Shown: piece after piece, positions 35,858 through 44,025 of the stretch | Layout: every line of letters starts with the position of its first letter | Numbering within the stretch: position 1 is the first letter of the stretch | Origin: Ancrocorticia sp047602305 | GTDB taxonomy: Bacteria > Actinomycetota > Actinomycetes > Actinomycetales > Actinomycetaceae | DNA length: 64,000 nt | Assembly: GCA_047602305.1 (NCBI GenBank) | Contig: JASGHO010000001.1 | Coordinates: forward strand, 2,046,001-2,110,000 | Reading direction: 5' to 3' | Made by a program: the position numbers and the translations under genes | The notes under the pieces: model-generated | What the model saw: the letters and a program-made list of their open reading frames with translations, nothing else | What the model was told of the DNA's origin: nothing | Databases searched by the model: none

Positions 35858-36210
35858 CACGGATGCAATTGGTTGTTTTTAATAGCTTTTCATCATCTTT
35901 GAGTATTTTAGGCATATTTTATGAATCTTTATTCATTCTTGCCATACTTAATGGTCAATTGATGTTTCTGGTGTCGTCGCCGCGAGGCGTAAATGAGGTA
36001 TTGCCTTGGGGATGGCAGATGAGGTTTGAGATGGGAGTTAGTACTTGAGCAAGCTTCTAACCCAAGTTGCCATCTGTAAACCGATATATCTTCATAGCCT
36101 CTGAAAACCACCAAAAGTACCCGGAGACGGTCGATCCGGGCCTCGCGCCTCACCTGCAACCTGATCTGGAAACCACTAAAGGACTTGACCAAAGCACCTG
36201 AATTACCGCA
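35858..36210. other. 353-bp AT-rich intergenic region
   Basis: 35870-35970 is strikingly AT-rich. A 66-codon ORF (35848-36048) is present but has no family match, so it is not called. A family D repeat copy lies at 36061-36100. Convergent gene ends on both sides. Confidence 0.55.
36061..36100 (+). repeat. Dispersed repeat family D, copy 3
   Basis: CCCAAGTTGCCATCTGTAAA followed by CCGATATATC and TCATAGCCT; matches 34168-34207 in inverted orientation. Confidence 0.75.
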
Positions 36211-36645
36211 TCACCGCACGAGGCGAACCACCTTCATGCCTGCGAGTTCAGATTCTTCACCGTCGGCCGCGAATCCGTGCTTCTCGTAGAACTGTTGAGA
36301 CAATCCGGGGCGCGTCCACACATACGCGGGCGCATCGCCAATCGCCCGCTGCAGCAACGCGCTTCCCACACCCCGCCCCTGGAACTCGGGGAGCACGTAC
36401 AGGAGTGACACCTCCAGGAACCGCACCGCATGTGGCCCCTTGGCCTCCGCTTCGGCAAACCCCACCAATTGCCCATCCACGACAGCTAGCCACACCGTCG
36501 CCGGAACCTTGCCAGAAAACACCTCCGTCAAGTGCCGCAGAGAACGCTCGTAGGTGCCAGCAACGAAGTCGGCATGAACTCTCGCCAATACTTCCGCGTC
36601 CAGTAGGTTCGCTTCTCTGATCGCCACCCGGAGTTGATTTTCCAT
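36211..36645 (-). CDS. GNAT family N-acetyltransferase
   Basis: 144 residues, a complete GNAT domain. The acetyl-CoA loop is in FQGRGVGSALLQRAI and the closing strand in LSQQFYEKHGFAADGEE. Substrate unknown. The frame is open to 36939, but ATG 36645 gives the expected MENQLRVAIREANLLDAEVL start and has TATTCT 6 nt upstream. Divergent from ybaK, with only 66 bp between the two starts. Confidence 0.88.
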   Translation of the reverse strand: MENQLRVAIREANLLDAEVLARVHADFVAGTYERSLRHLTEVFSGKVPATVWLAVVDGQLVGFAEAEAKGPHAVRFLEVSLLYVLPEFQGRGVGSALLQRAIGDAPAYVWTRPGLSQQFYEKHGFAADGEESELAGMKVVRLVR

Positions 36646-36651
36646 GGCTCC

Positions 36652-36657
36652 AGAATA
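36652..36657 (-). promoter_or_regulatory. Leaderless -10 box of GNAT gene
   Basis: TATTCT on the minus strand, 6 nt before ATG 36645. Confidence 0.55.
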
Positions 36658-36698
36658 CGGCGGGTCGACGCAGCGAGACCAAACCGGCAGTCGGCGGC

Positions 36699-36704
36699 TA
36701 GAAT
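36699..36704 (+). promoter_or_regulatory. Leaderless -10 box of ybaK
   Basis: TAGAAT, 7 nt before ATG 36712, no Shine-Dalgarno. Confidence 0.65.
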
Positions 36705-36711
36705 CGGGCCC

Positions 36712-37224
36712 ATGGCAAAGAAGAAGCAGCGGACAACGCAGGGTACCCATGCACTTCAAGTCCTGGAGGCCGCGGGCGTTCAGTATGACGTCATCGAATA
36801 CGAGCACTCCGAGCATCAGGACAAGGGCTACGCGCTCGACACCGCCAAGGTCCTCGGCCGCGACCCCGCCACCATCTTCAAAACCCTCATGGCACTCGTG
36901 GACGGCAAACCCACATGCGCCGTCATTCCGGCGACACACATGCTCAACCTCAAGTCGCTTGCCAAAGCTGCGGGCGGCAAGAAGGCTGAAATGATGGCCC
37001 CGGACAAGGCGGAGAAGCTTACCGGCTACGTCACCGGCGGGATCTCACCGCTCGGCCAGCGCCGCACCTCCCCTACCTTCATCGACGAATCCGCGCTCGA
37101 GCTGTCCGAGATGGTCGTCTCAGGAGGCAAGCGCACGCTCTCCATCGTGATTGACCCGGCCGACCTGGCCGAGGTCGCGAGCGCGCAGTTCGCCCCGGTG
37201 GCGGACCAGTCGCGGCACTTCTAG
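36712..37224 (+). CDS. ybaK: Cys-tRNA(Pro)/Cys-tRNA(Cys) deacylase, YbaK/EbsC type
   Basis: Hydrolyses mischarged Cys-tRNA(Pro) in trans. 170 residues. The fold is recognised by FKTLMALVDGKPTCAVIPA, LNLKSLAKAAGGKKAEMM (conserved Lys), GYVTGGISPLGQRR and the closing GGKRTLSIVIDPADL. ATG 36712 has a TAGAAT box but no Shine-Dalgarno. Confidence 0.93.
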   Translation: MAKKKQRTTQGTHALQVLEAAGVQYDVIEYEHSEHQDKGYALDTAKVLGRDPATIFKTLMALVDGKPTCAVIPATHMLNLKSLAKAAGGKKAEMMAPDKAEKLTGYVTGGISPLGQRRTSPTFIDESALELSEMVVSGGKRTLSIVIDPADLAEVASAQFAPVADQSRHF

Positions 37225-37237
37225 TTCTTTAGCGCGG

Positions 37238-37858
37238 TTAGATCCAGCCCTTGGACCGCGCGAACTCGGCGGCCACGTGCCGGTTCGGGGCATCCAGTTT
37301 GATCGCTGCGCTCGACAAATAGTTACGCACCGTCCCCGCGGAAAGATGCGCCCGCGCCGCGATCTCCTCGATCGGCGCGCCCTCGGCTGCCAACTCCAGC
37401 ACGTCGGCCTCGCGCGGAGTCAACGGCGAATCGCCCGCGGCAATCGCCTCGGCAGACAACTCCGGATCCACGTAGCGCTGGCCCTCGTGCACACGGCGAA
37501 TGATTTTCGCGAGTTCGGCAGCGGACGTGGTCTTCGGTAGGAAGCTCCGCGCGCCCGCCGCCAGCGACCTCTTGAGATAGCCCGGGCGCGCGTGCGAGGT
37601 GAGAATCATGCAGCGGGTCGCTGGCGAATCCTTGCTCGCCTTCTCCGTCACCTCGATCCCATCTGCCCCAGGCATTTGAAGATCGAGCACAGCCACGTCC
37701 GGGGTGTGATGGGCGATCTGCGCAATGGCCTCAACGCCGTCGGAAGCCACCGCCACCACCTCAATATCCGGCTGCAGGTTGAGAATTGCCTCCAGGGCGT
37801 CACGCAGCAGCGTTTCGTCATCCGCCACAATCACCCGAATTGCGTTCACGTCACTCAC
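37238..37858 (-). CDS. LuxR-type (NarL/DesR) response regulator
   Basis: 206 residues. The receiver domain has the acidic pair ADDE, the phospho-acceptor Asp in AVLDLQMPG (near residue 56), Thr in ILTSHA and Lys in FLPKTT. The C-terminal LuxR-type helix-turn-helix is SPLTPREADVLELAAEG, GTVRNYLSSAAIKL. Start is GTG 37856-37858, and the gene overlaps the kinase stop by 8 nt, so it is co-translated with it. Last gene of the ABC/TCS operon. Confidence 0.94.
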   Translation of the reverse strand: MSDVNAIRVIVADDETLLRDALEAILNLQPDIEVVAVASDGVEAIAQIAHHTPDVAVLDLQMPGADGIEVTEKASKDSPATRCMILTSHARPGYLKRSLAAGARSFLPKTTSAAELAKIIRRVHEGQRYVDPELSAEAIAAGDSPLTPREADVLELAAEGAPIEEIAARAHLSAGTVRNYLSSAAIKLDAPNRHVAAEFARSKGWI

Positions 37859-39245
37859 CTTCGCTACTTATCCGTTGTGGCACACGTGCCACAAGAACAA
37901 AGGTATCGCCATCTCGCTCCACCGCGAGTGTCGCGTCCAGTGCTTCGAGCCGGCCACGCAGTCCAGCCAGTCCCGACCCCGGTACATCGGCACACCCGGA
38001 AGCGCCGCCGTTAAATCCAGAACCGGTCGAGTTGGTTCCGAAACCGGCCGAGTGGGTGAGGTCGCGGGCGCCGTCGTCGTTCAATCCGAAACTGCCAGCG
38101 CCCGAACCAGCAGACGCACTCCCGCCGTCCGTTCCAACGAAACCGAAGCGGTGCGGACGAATTTCGCGGACGCCGTCGTTGGTGACGCTCAGCACCGACT
38201 CGCCCGCCCGCACATCCAGCCGAATCGTGCAGCGGGTGGCCTCGGAATGGCGCACGATGTTGGTGGCGGCCTCGCGCAGCACCCAGGAGAACGCCTCGGA
38301 GGCGTGTTGCGGGACGTCGCGCGCGTCGCCAATGAGGCGAGTGACCACCCCGGCCGAATCCAGCAGTCCCTTCGCCCCGGCCAACTCCGTGGAGAGATCC
38401 GCGCGGCGATACCCGGCGAGGACGCCGCGTAGTTCGCGCAGGGCGTCGTCGGCGAGTTGGTGTACAGCCTTCGACTCAGCCGCCGCCTTCTCACTCTGCC
38501 CCGCCATCGCGAGCGCCGCCGCAAGATCCGACTTGAGAGCCACCGCGGTGAGCGTGCGGCCCAGAATGTCGTGCATGTCGCGGGCGATGCGCAGACGCTC
38601 CTCCGCAACCGCCAAATCCGCCCGCATCGCATCCATCTGGCTCTGATCCCGAACCGACGCCGTCACCGTAATCGACCAACGAATCGTCAACATCATCACC
38701 ATGAGAATGCCGAAAGTGGGCAGCCACAGGGAAGTCACGGCAAAGCCAGGATCCTCGAAAATATCCTCCCCAAGCATCGCCGCAAACCCAACCATTGCGA
38801 GCCCAATAACCGAGGAAACCGCTACCGTCCACTGCCAGTTGAGCCGAGGCGCCAGCGTCCAGCCGGTGAGGATAAGCGGGAGGACAACGGGCCCAAACGG
38901 GAAATCCAGATACTTTTCGCTGAGGAAGGTGACCAGGAATCCGGCACCGCAAGCAGCCAAAGTACTCGCCGCCAACCCGGGAAGGGACCAGCGTGGCAAC
39001 GGCCGACTATCTACCTCCTGTAGAGCAATCCCTCGCAAAACCGCAACCGTCACAACCACATGCGCGGTGAAAGAAACGCCGTAAACTGCACTCCACACCG
39101 AGACCGGCGTGACTACAAACAGCACGTAAAGCATCATGATGCCGATTGCAGCAAACGTCGTGTAGAGCGGAAGCAACACGTAGCGGCGCATCTGCTCCAT
39201 CGCCGACAACTGCGGTCGCGCCTTGCGGGTACGGCTGCTCTTCAT
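37851..39245 (-). CDS. DesK-type sensor histidine kinase with low-complexity ATP-lid insertion
   Basis: 464 residues. About five transmembrane helices (38-190), a HisKA_3 box RIARDMHDILGRTL with the phospho-His near 222, the N-box REAATNIVRHSEA and the G-box GSGLAGLRGRLEAL. Between the VTNDG segment and the G-box, where the ATP lid lies, is an insertion of about 55 Gly/Ser/Asp/Asn-rich residues (GTDGGSASAGSGAGSFG, NDDGARDLTHSAGFG), which includes an exact GGCGCCGTCGTCG (38067-38079). ATG 39245 has GAGGAG. No extracellular sensor domain, typical of kinases that sense membrane or antibiotic stress next to ABC pumps. Confidence 0.93.
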   Translation of the reverse strand: MKSSRTRKARPQLSAMEQMRRYVLLPLYTTFAAIGIMMLYVLFVVTPVSVWSAVYGVSFTAHVVVTVAVLRGIALQEVDSRPLPRWSLPGLAASTLAACGAGFLVTFLSEKYLDFPFGPVVLPLILTGWTLAPRLNWQWTVAVSSVIGLAMVGFAAMLGEDIFEDPGFAVTSLWLPTFGILMVMMLTIRWSITVTASVRDQSQMDAMRADLAVAEERLRIARDMHDILGRTLTAVALKSDLAAALAMAGQSEKAAAESKAVHQLADDALRELRGVLAGYRRADLSTELAGAKGLLDSAGVVTRLIGDARDVPQHASEAFSWVLREAATNIVRHSEATRCTIRLDVRAGESVLSVTNDGVREIRPHRFGFVGTDGGSASAGSGAGSFGLNDDGARDLTHSAGFGTNSTGSGFNGGASGCADVPGSGLAGLRGRLEALDATLAVERDGDTFVLVARVPQRISSEGE

Positions 39246-39363
39246 TGGGCTCCTCGTTCTTCTGGGGTTACTTCCAAATCTACATGGCCGCGAGAGCGAC
39301 ACCCTGCGCCTTATTCGGCAGCGGATGTCGCTCTGGCGGCCACAAAGGAATCAGACGGCGTCC

Positions 39364-39423
39364 AGTGCACCCGGCCTTAGTGCACCCAGCCTTAGTGCAC
39401 CCGGCCTCAGCACACCCAGCCTC
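39364..39423. repeat. 15-bp tandem repeat x4
   Basis: AGTGCACCCGGCCTT-type units, four copies with few changes, just after the permease stop in the spacer before the kinase. Confidence 0.85.
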
Positions 39424-39436
39424 AGCCCGCCCGCTC

Positions 39437-40345
39437 TCATCGCCGCGGCGCGAAGCGCATTGTGCGTCGAGCAATCTCCACTCCGAGCACGGCCCAGATG
39501 GCGAGGGCCGCGAGCGGCTGGGCCGCCGTCACCCAAGAATCGAGGAATGAGCCCGTGACCTGGGTGGCGACCGCGTCGATGCCAGCACCACCAGCACCCG
39601 TCATACCGATCCCGATCAGCTCGTTGACCGCGTAGAACGGCGTCCATTCGCTGAGCTGCGCCAGCATCTCCGGCAGCACGCTGACCGGAATCAGCGACCC
39701 CGACGTAAACAGCAGCACCATAAGAACCGGCATCGTGGAGAACTGCGCGCCCTCCACCGTGGAGGTGTAGCGCGAGGTCCACGCCGACACACCGCCAAGG
39801 AACACCGACGCCCCGAGAACAGCTGCGAGGATGAGCAGCGGGTTGACCACCGTTCCCTCGACCAGCACCAGAGTACCCACGACACCCAGCGTGACCTGCA
39901 CCAACGTCACCACCACCGACGGCACACTCGCCGCGATCATCCCTTCCCACGGGGAGGCCTCGCCGGTGGACATGCGCTGGAACACCCCGTCCTCACGCCG
40001 CGACACGAAGATCGTGGTGAGGTTGACGTACACAATAAGCAGCAGCGCCCACACGGCCAGCGTCTGCACGATGAAGGATCCGAACGCGGCGCCCTCCATC
40101 ACCGAACCGAGAGTCGGCGCCAGCATCGCCACCATCACCACCGGCAGCAGCAGCGCGGTCAGGAGGATTGTTGGGTTGCGAACGAAGAGCAGCACTTCGG
40201 CTCGCGAGATTGAGTAGATTCGTTTGATTGCCGACGACGGCGCCGCGGCGCCCGCGTTTCGCCTGGTCGCCTTGGGGGTGGTTGCGGTGGTTGCACGGCC
40301 CGCTGTGTTCGTGGAGCGAGAGGTTGAGGTGTGGATCTTGTTCAT
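39437..40345 (-). CDS. ABC-2 type transporter permease
   Basis: 302 residues, six hydrophobic helices from about residue 55 (LLTALLLPVVMVAMLAP, VWALLLIVYVNLTTIFVS, SVVVTLVQVTLGVVGTLVLV, VLMVLLFTSGSLIPVSVLPE) in the ABC-2 permease fold. Partner of the ATPase 30 bp upstream; together an exporter, probably of a lipophilic drug or antimicrobial compound. The first 40 residues are a Thr/Ala/Arg/Ser low-complexity extension with an exact 13-mer motif copy (40233-40245). ATG 40345 has AAAGGACC upstream. Confidence 0.92.
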   Translation of the reverse strand: MNKIHTSTSRSTNTAGRATTATTPKATRRNAGAAAPSSAIKRIYSISRAEVLLFVRNPTILLTALLLPVVMVAMLAPTLGSVMEGAAFGSFIVQTLAVWALLLIVYVNLTTIFVSRREDGVFQRMSTGEASPWEGMIAASVPSVVVTLVQVTLGVVGTLVLVEGTVVNPLLILAAVLGASVFLGGVSAWTSRYTSTVEGAQFSTMPVLMVLLFTSGSLIPVSVLPEMLAQLSEWTPFYAVNELIGIGMTGAGGAGIDAVATQVTGSFLDSWVTAAQPLAALAIWAVLGVEIARRTMRFAPRR

Positions 40346-40374
40346 GGTCGTGGTCCTTTCGAGAGTAATGCGGG

Positions 40375-41433
40375 CTAGGTGCGAGCGGAAGAAATGGAGG
40401 GGATACGGCGGCTGGTAGCCTGGTTGGAGCCTGACGAGGTGGAACCCGAAGATTCGGGCGAACCAGAACCCGAAGGCCCGGACTCGCCGCTCCCCCGTTC
40501 TCCTGCGCTCTCATTGACCGCGAGGAAGGCCTGCTCCAGAGAGGCGGATCGGGCGTCGAGGTCGAGGAGGGTGACATCTTCGGCGTTGGCCTTGACGAGG
40601 AGAGCGGAGAGTGTGCGCTGGAGGTCCGCCGACTGGATTTGCACCTTGCCGCGGGTGACGCCGGGAGCACCGATGATCGCGGGCAACGAGTTCGCATCCA
40701 CCAGGTGCAGCGCGTCGGCGGCAGCCACGCCAGCCGGAAGTGAGAAGGAGATGCGCGAGGGCTGGCTCGATACAATCTCGCCCACCGTTCCGCTCATGAC
40801 GATCTCGCCGGCGGCCATGATGAACACACGATCCGCAAGTTCCTCTGCTTCTTCGAGGTAGTGCGTGGTGAGGAGGACGGTGACGCCGTCGTCGAGCATG
40901 TTCTGGACGAGGGTCCAGGTGCGGCGGCGCGAGGCGGGGTCCAAGCCCGTGGTCGGCTCGTCGAGGAACAAAATGTCCGGGCGGCCGAGGGTCGCGAGGG
41001 CCAGATCGAGGCGGCGCCGTTCGCCGCCGGAGAGCGACTTGACGCGGACTTTGGCGCGGTCGCGCAGCTCGACCAGTTCTAGCGCTTCGTCGATGGGGCG
41101 CGGCGCCGTGAGGGTTCCGGCCCACATGCGCAGGGTTTCGCTGACGGTGAGGTCCTGGGCAAACCCGGCCTCCTGCAGCATGATTCCGGTGCGCGGGCTG
41201 ACGGCGCGGCGGTCGCGAATCGGGTCCTTGCCGAAGAGGCGGACGCTCCCGCTCGTGGGTGTCGCGAGGCCTTCCAGCACCTCGACGAGCGAGGTCTTGC
41301 CCGCGCCGTTGGTGCCGAGAAGGGAGACAAGTTCACCCTGCCCCACCTCAAAGGACACGCCCTTGACCGCCGTGAAACGCTGCTTGCCGGTGCCGTACGT
41401 GCGGACGATGTTCTCCGCTTCCAAGATGCTCAT
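40375..41433 (-). CDS. ABC transporter ATP-binding protein
   Basis: 352 residues. Walker A GTNGAGKT near residue 43, signature LSGGERRRLDLA, Walker B ILFLDEPTTGLD, switch His in LTTHYLEEAEE: a DrrA/LnrL-type exporter ATPase. The last 40 residues are a Gly/Ser/Pro tail (SGESGPSGSGSPESSGS). ATG 41433 is chosen over an upstream TTG because GGGAGA lies before it. First gene of a four-gene operon (ATPase, permease, kinase, regulator), an arrangement known from drug or bacteriocin-responsive exporters. Confidence 0.94.
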   Translation of the reverse strand: MSILEAENIVRTYGTGKQRFTAVKGVSFEVGQGELVSLLGTNGAGKTSLVEVLEGLATPTSGSVRLFGKDPIRDRRAVSPRTGIMLQEAGFAQDLTVSETLRMWAGTLTAPRPIDEALELVELRDRAKVRVKSLSGGERRRLDLALATLGRPDILFLDEPTTGLDPASRRRTWTLVQNMLDDGVTVLLTTHYLEEAEELADRVFIMAAGEIVMSGTVGEIVSSQPSRISFSLPAGVAAADALHLVDANSLPAIIGAPGVTRGKVQIQSADLQRTLSALLVKANAEDVTLLDLDARSASLEQAFLAVNESAGERGSGESGPSGSGSPESSGSTSSGSNQATSRRIPSISSART

Positions 41434-41602
41434 GAGATCTCCCAACCGAATTGTTCTTGAGTCGCCGCTTTCGTGCGGCTGTTTTTCAACTGACTCAATT
41501 CTGGCCCCGGTTTGGGCGGCGCACCGCTGAGCTATATCACCAGCTCAGGTGGGTTTTTCACCGGTGGAGTGTGGGTTCTTCATGGGGTGAAACTGACAAA
41601 TG

Positions 41603-42190
41603 TCATGGGTGGGTGGGAGGGAGGGTGTGGAAGGAGCGATTCCATCGTAGTAACGGAGTCCCGGTAGTCCTGGCGCTTCCCCGCGTCACCTCCCCGACCA
41701 GCAAGAACTGGTCGTTGACAGGGGTGAGCGACAAGGTGGAGCACCACAGGGTAACGAGGGCGTCGGGGAGCCACAATGTCCCCTCGGGCGAACGCTCGGC
41801 ACCGGCCTCCACCAGCATTCCCAGCCGACGCTCATGGATATCGTCCGAAGTGAGATCGCCTGTCATGGGTGACGTCAGATCCTCAACGAGCCCCACATGA
41901 TCGGCAGTGAGCACCGAGATGGCCCACGGGGCCCCACCGGCAATTGCCGGCAGGGCCTCGCGGTAACGTCCCACGGACACGGCGACCGTAAACGGATTGA
42001 CGGAGGCCGTCAGTACTGAAGCCGCCACGAAGAAACGGTCGGTGCCGCCATCGTCGGTGGTGATCAGTGTGACGCCGCTGCCGTAGAGCGAGAAGCTGTC
42101 GTAAAGCGACGTTTCCTCGCTCTCGCTTCGGCTCTCCGGTTGCCGCGCGGCGGGGTGACGCTGCGACTTCAATCGTTGCACGCCGCTCAT
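41603..42190 (-). CDS. Flavin reductase-like FMN-binding split-barrel protein
   Basis: 195 residues. The split-barrel flavoprotein signature is GSGVTLITTDDGG, FFVAASVLTASVNPFTVAVSVGR, WAISVLTADH. Probably an NAD(P)H:FMN oxidoreductase. The first 30 residues are Ser/Glu/Arg low-complexity (QPESRSESEETSLYDSFSL). ATG 42188-42190 overlaps the sodA stop as ATGA, so the two are co-translated and share the SoxR-controlled promoter upstream of sodA. Confidence 0.85.
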   Translation of the reverse strand: MSGVQRLKSQRHPAARQPESRSESEETSLYDSFSLYGSGVTLITTDDGGTDRFFVAASVLTASVNPFTVAVSVGRYREALPAIAGGAPWAISVLTADHVGLVEDLTSPMTGDLTSDDIHERRLGMLVEAGAERSPEGTLWLPDALVTLWCSTLSLTPVNDQFLLVGEVTRGSARTTGTPLLRWNRSFHTLPPTHP

Positions 42191-42786
42191 CCGGCGACGG
42201 CGGCGAAGCGGCGCGCGACGTCTTCCCAGTTGGCGATGTTCCAGAACGCCTTGACGTAGTCCGCGCGCACGTTGAGGTAGTCGAGGTAGTAGGCGTGCTC
42301 CCAGACGTCCAGCTGCAGCAGAGGGGTGACGCCCAGGGGCGCGTTGGACTGCTGGTCGAAGAGCTGGAAGATCACCGGCTTGGCGCCAAGCGAATCCCAG
42401 GCGAGCACCGCCCAGCCGGAACCCTGGACACCGAGCGCGGTGGCGGTGAAGTGCGCCTTGAACTTGTCGAAGGAGCCGAAGTGCTCGTCGATCGCCGCCG
42501 CGAGTTCTCCCTCGGGAGCACCGCCACCATTCGGCGACAGGTTCTGCCAAAAAATGCTGTGGTTGAGATGACCACCCAGGTTGAAGGCGAGGTCCTTCTC
42601 CAGCCTGTTGACGTTGGCAAAGTTGCCCGACTCGCGCGCCTCGGCGAGCTGCTCCAGCGCCGTGTTCGCTCCGGTCACGTAGGCCTGGTGATGCTTGGAA
42701 TGGTGCAGCTCCATGATGCGTCCGGAGATGTGCGGCTCCAGCGCGGAGTAGTCATAGTCCAGCTCAGGGAGGGTGTAGATGCTCAT
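42187..42786 (-). CDS. sodA: Superoxide dismutase [Mn/Fe]
   Basis: Dismutates superoxide in the cytoplasm. 199 residues. Metal ligands are His in ELHHSKHH, His in GGHLNHSIFW, and Asp/His in LDVWEHAYYLDY. GGHLNHSIFWQNL and QGSGWAVLAWD support the family; metal specificity is not certain. ATG 42786 follows AAAGGACC. The promoter has a SoxR box between TTGACC and TAGCAT. Confidence 0.96.
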   Translation of the reverse strand: MSIYTLPELDYDYSALEPHISGRIMELHHSKHHQAYVTGANTALEQLAEARESGNFANVNRLEKDLAFNLGGHLNHSIFWQNLSPNGGGAPEGELAAAIDEHFGSFDKFKAHFTATALGVQGSGWAVLAWDSLGAKPVIFQLFDQQSNAPLGVTPLLQLDVWEHAYYLDYLNVRADYVKAFWNIANWEDVARRFAAVAG

Positions 42787-42818
42787 GAGGGTCCTTTCGA
42801 AGTGGCTGTCACCTCATG

Positions 42819-42849
42819 CTAGAACCTCAAGTTCACTTGAGGTCAAACC
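42819..42849 (-). promoter_or_regulatory. SoxR box and promoter of sodA-flavin reductase
   Basis: Plus-strand CCTCAAGTTCACTTGAGG (42825-42842) is one base from the enterobacterial SoxR site CCTCAAGTTAACTTGAGG. On the minus strand it sits in the 19-bp spacer between TTGACC and TAGCAT, the over-long spacer used by MerR-family activators. Confidence 0.9.
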
Positions 42850-42930
42850 CCCAAATTTGACGAGTTGAGTCAGGGCGGCTGGCGTGTTGGCTCCGTGGAT
42901 GGTATCCGCGACTCGCTCGCTCTCGACGTC

Positions 42931-43398
42931 TCACACTTCGTCGGATTCAGCACCTTCCAGGCGCTGCGGACCCGGACCGGCGTGGGCCAAAGTGTCATCC
43001 GGATTGAGGAGAGCGCACGCCTTCATGGACAAACACCCGCAACCAATACACCCGGTGAGTTCGCGTTCGAGCCGTTCGATGCTTCGTCGTCGTTCTTCAA
43101 GCTGACGTTTCCAGGCGCGAGACGCACGCTGCCAATCGTCGTGGGAAGGCGTGCCGTCCAGCGGGACGGACGCGAACGCCTGCTGGACGTCCTCCAGGGA
43201 AATGCCGAGCCGCTTGCCCATCGCGATGAGAGAAACGCGGCGCAGCATGTGGCGCGGGAAGCGGCGCTGGTTGCCCGACGTGCGCACCGATGCAATCATG
43301 CCCAGACTCTCGTAGTAGCGCAGCGCCGAAACCGCCACGCCGGTACGCCGACTCATCTCGCCGATGGTCAACAACTCGTCGGGTTCGTGCGTCACCAT
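42931..43398 (-). CDS. soxR: Redox-sensitive MerR-family activator SoxR
   Basis: 155 residues. A MerR helix-turn-helix (LTIGEMSRRTGVAVSALRYY) is followed by the dimerisation helix and the [2Fe-2S] cluster motif with Cys117, Cys120, Cys122 and Cys128 (CX2CXCX5C), the SoxR hallmark. The cluster is oxidised by redox-cycling compounds or superoxide, switching the DNA-bound dimer to its activating form. GAGGGATACCAC precedes ATG 43398. It is upstream of sodA on the same strand, separated by the SoxR box, and divergent from the ferredoxin with a second box between them. Confidence 0.95.
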   Translation of the reverse strand: MVTHEPDELLTIGEMSRRTGVAVSALRYYESLGMIASVRTSGNQRRFPRHMLRRVSLIAMGKRLGISLEDVQQAFASVPLDGTPSHDDWQRASRAWKRQLEERRRSIERLERELTGCIGCGCLSMKACALLNPDDTLAHAGPGPQRLEGAESDEV

Positions 43399-43443
43399 GT
43401 GGTATCCCTCTTTCGTGAGCGGTTTCGAAATCCGTCCATACCC

Positions 43444-43474
43444 TTGACCTCAAGTGCACTTGAGGTTCTAGTCT
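43444..43474 (+). promoter_or_regulatory. SoxR box and promoter between soxR and ferredoxin
   Basis: CCTCAAGTGCACTTGAGG (43448-43465), perfect palindrome. On the plus strand, TTGACC (43444-43449) and TAGTCT (43469-43474) are 19 bp apart. This is the same architecture as at sodA and points toward fdxA; it may also autoregulate soxR. Confidence 0.88.
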
Positions 43475-43551
43475 AACTAGAGAAACTACCTGGTCAAGGG
43501 ATAAGAAGGCCAGCTCACCAAAGCGACCCATCACAGGACAGAAGGACCCCC

Positions 43552-43872
43552 ATGACTTACGTGATTGCCCAGCCGTGCGTTGACGTGAAGGACCGCGCGT
43601 GCGTGGACGAGTGTCCCGTCGACTGCATCTACGAGGGCATCCGCTCGCTCTACATCAACGCCGACGAATGCGTGGACTGCGGCGCCTGCGAGCCGGTGTG
43701 CCCCGTCGAAGCGATCTACTACGAGGACGACGTCCCCGAAGAATGGAGCCAGTACTACACCGCCAACATCGACTTCTTCGCCGAGATCGGCTCCCCGGGC
43801 GGTGCTTCTCGGACGGGGCCGCTCAACTTCGACCACCCCATCATCGCCGCGCTACCGCCGCAAGGGGAGTGA
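43552..43872 (+). CDS. fdxA: 7Fe ferredoxin, FdxA type
   Basis: 106 residues. Two cluster motifs are CVDVKDRACVDECPVDC and ECVDCGACEPVCPVEA, as in [3Fe-4S][4Fe-4S] actinobacterial FdxA. Low-potential electron carrier. ACAGAAGGACC precedes ATG 43552. Preceded by a SoxR box, which suggests it supplies electrons under redox stress, possibly to re-reduce SoxR or serve Fe-S repair; that role is inference. Confidence 0.95.
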   Translation: MTYVIAQPCVDVKDRACVDECPVDCIYEGIRSLYINADECVDCGACEPVCPVEAIYYEDDVPEEWSQYYTANIDFFAEIGSPGGASRTGPLNFDHPIIAALPPQGE

Positions 43873-44025
43873 CGCTGGCAGGTTACCCCTCCCACCAGTA
43901 AGAACACCGACAATCTCCGCGATTCAGCTATTGGCAATTAGGGGCTACCCAAGGAGCCTGTGACGCGGTACATTAAAAGTGATCTGGTTAACCAATCAGA
44001 CGTGGGCGAGAGGAAGGAGAGTTCT

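Noticed and set aside
35848..36048. 66-codon ORF in the AT-rich spacer
   Set aside because: No family, no ribosome site, and composition follows the AT-rich patch; not supported as a gene.
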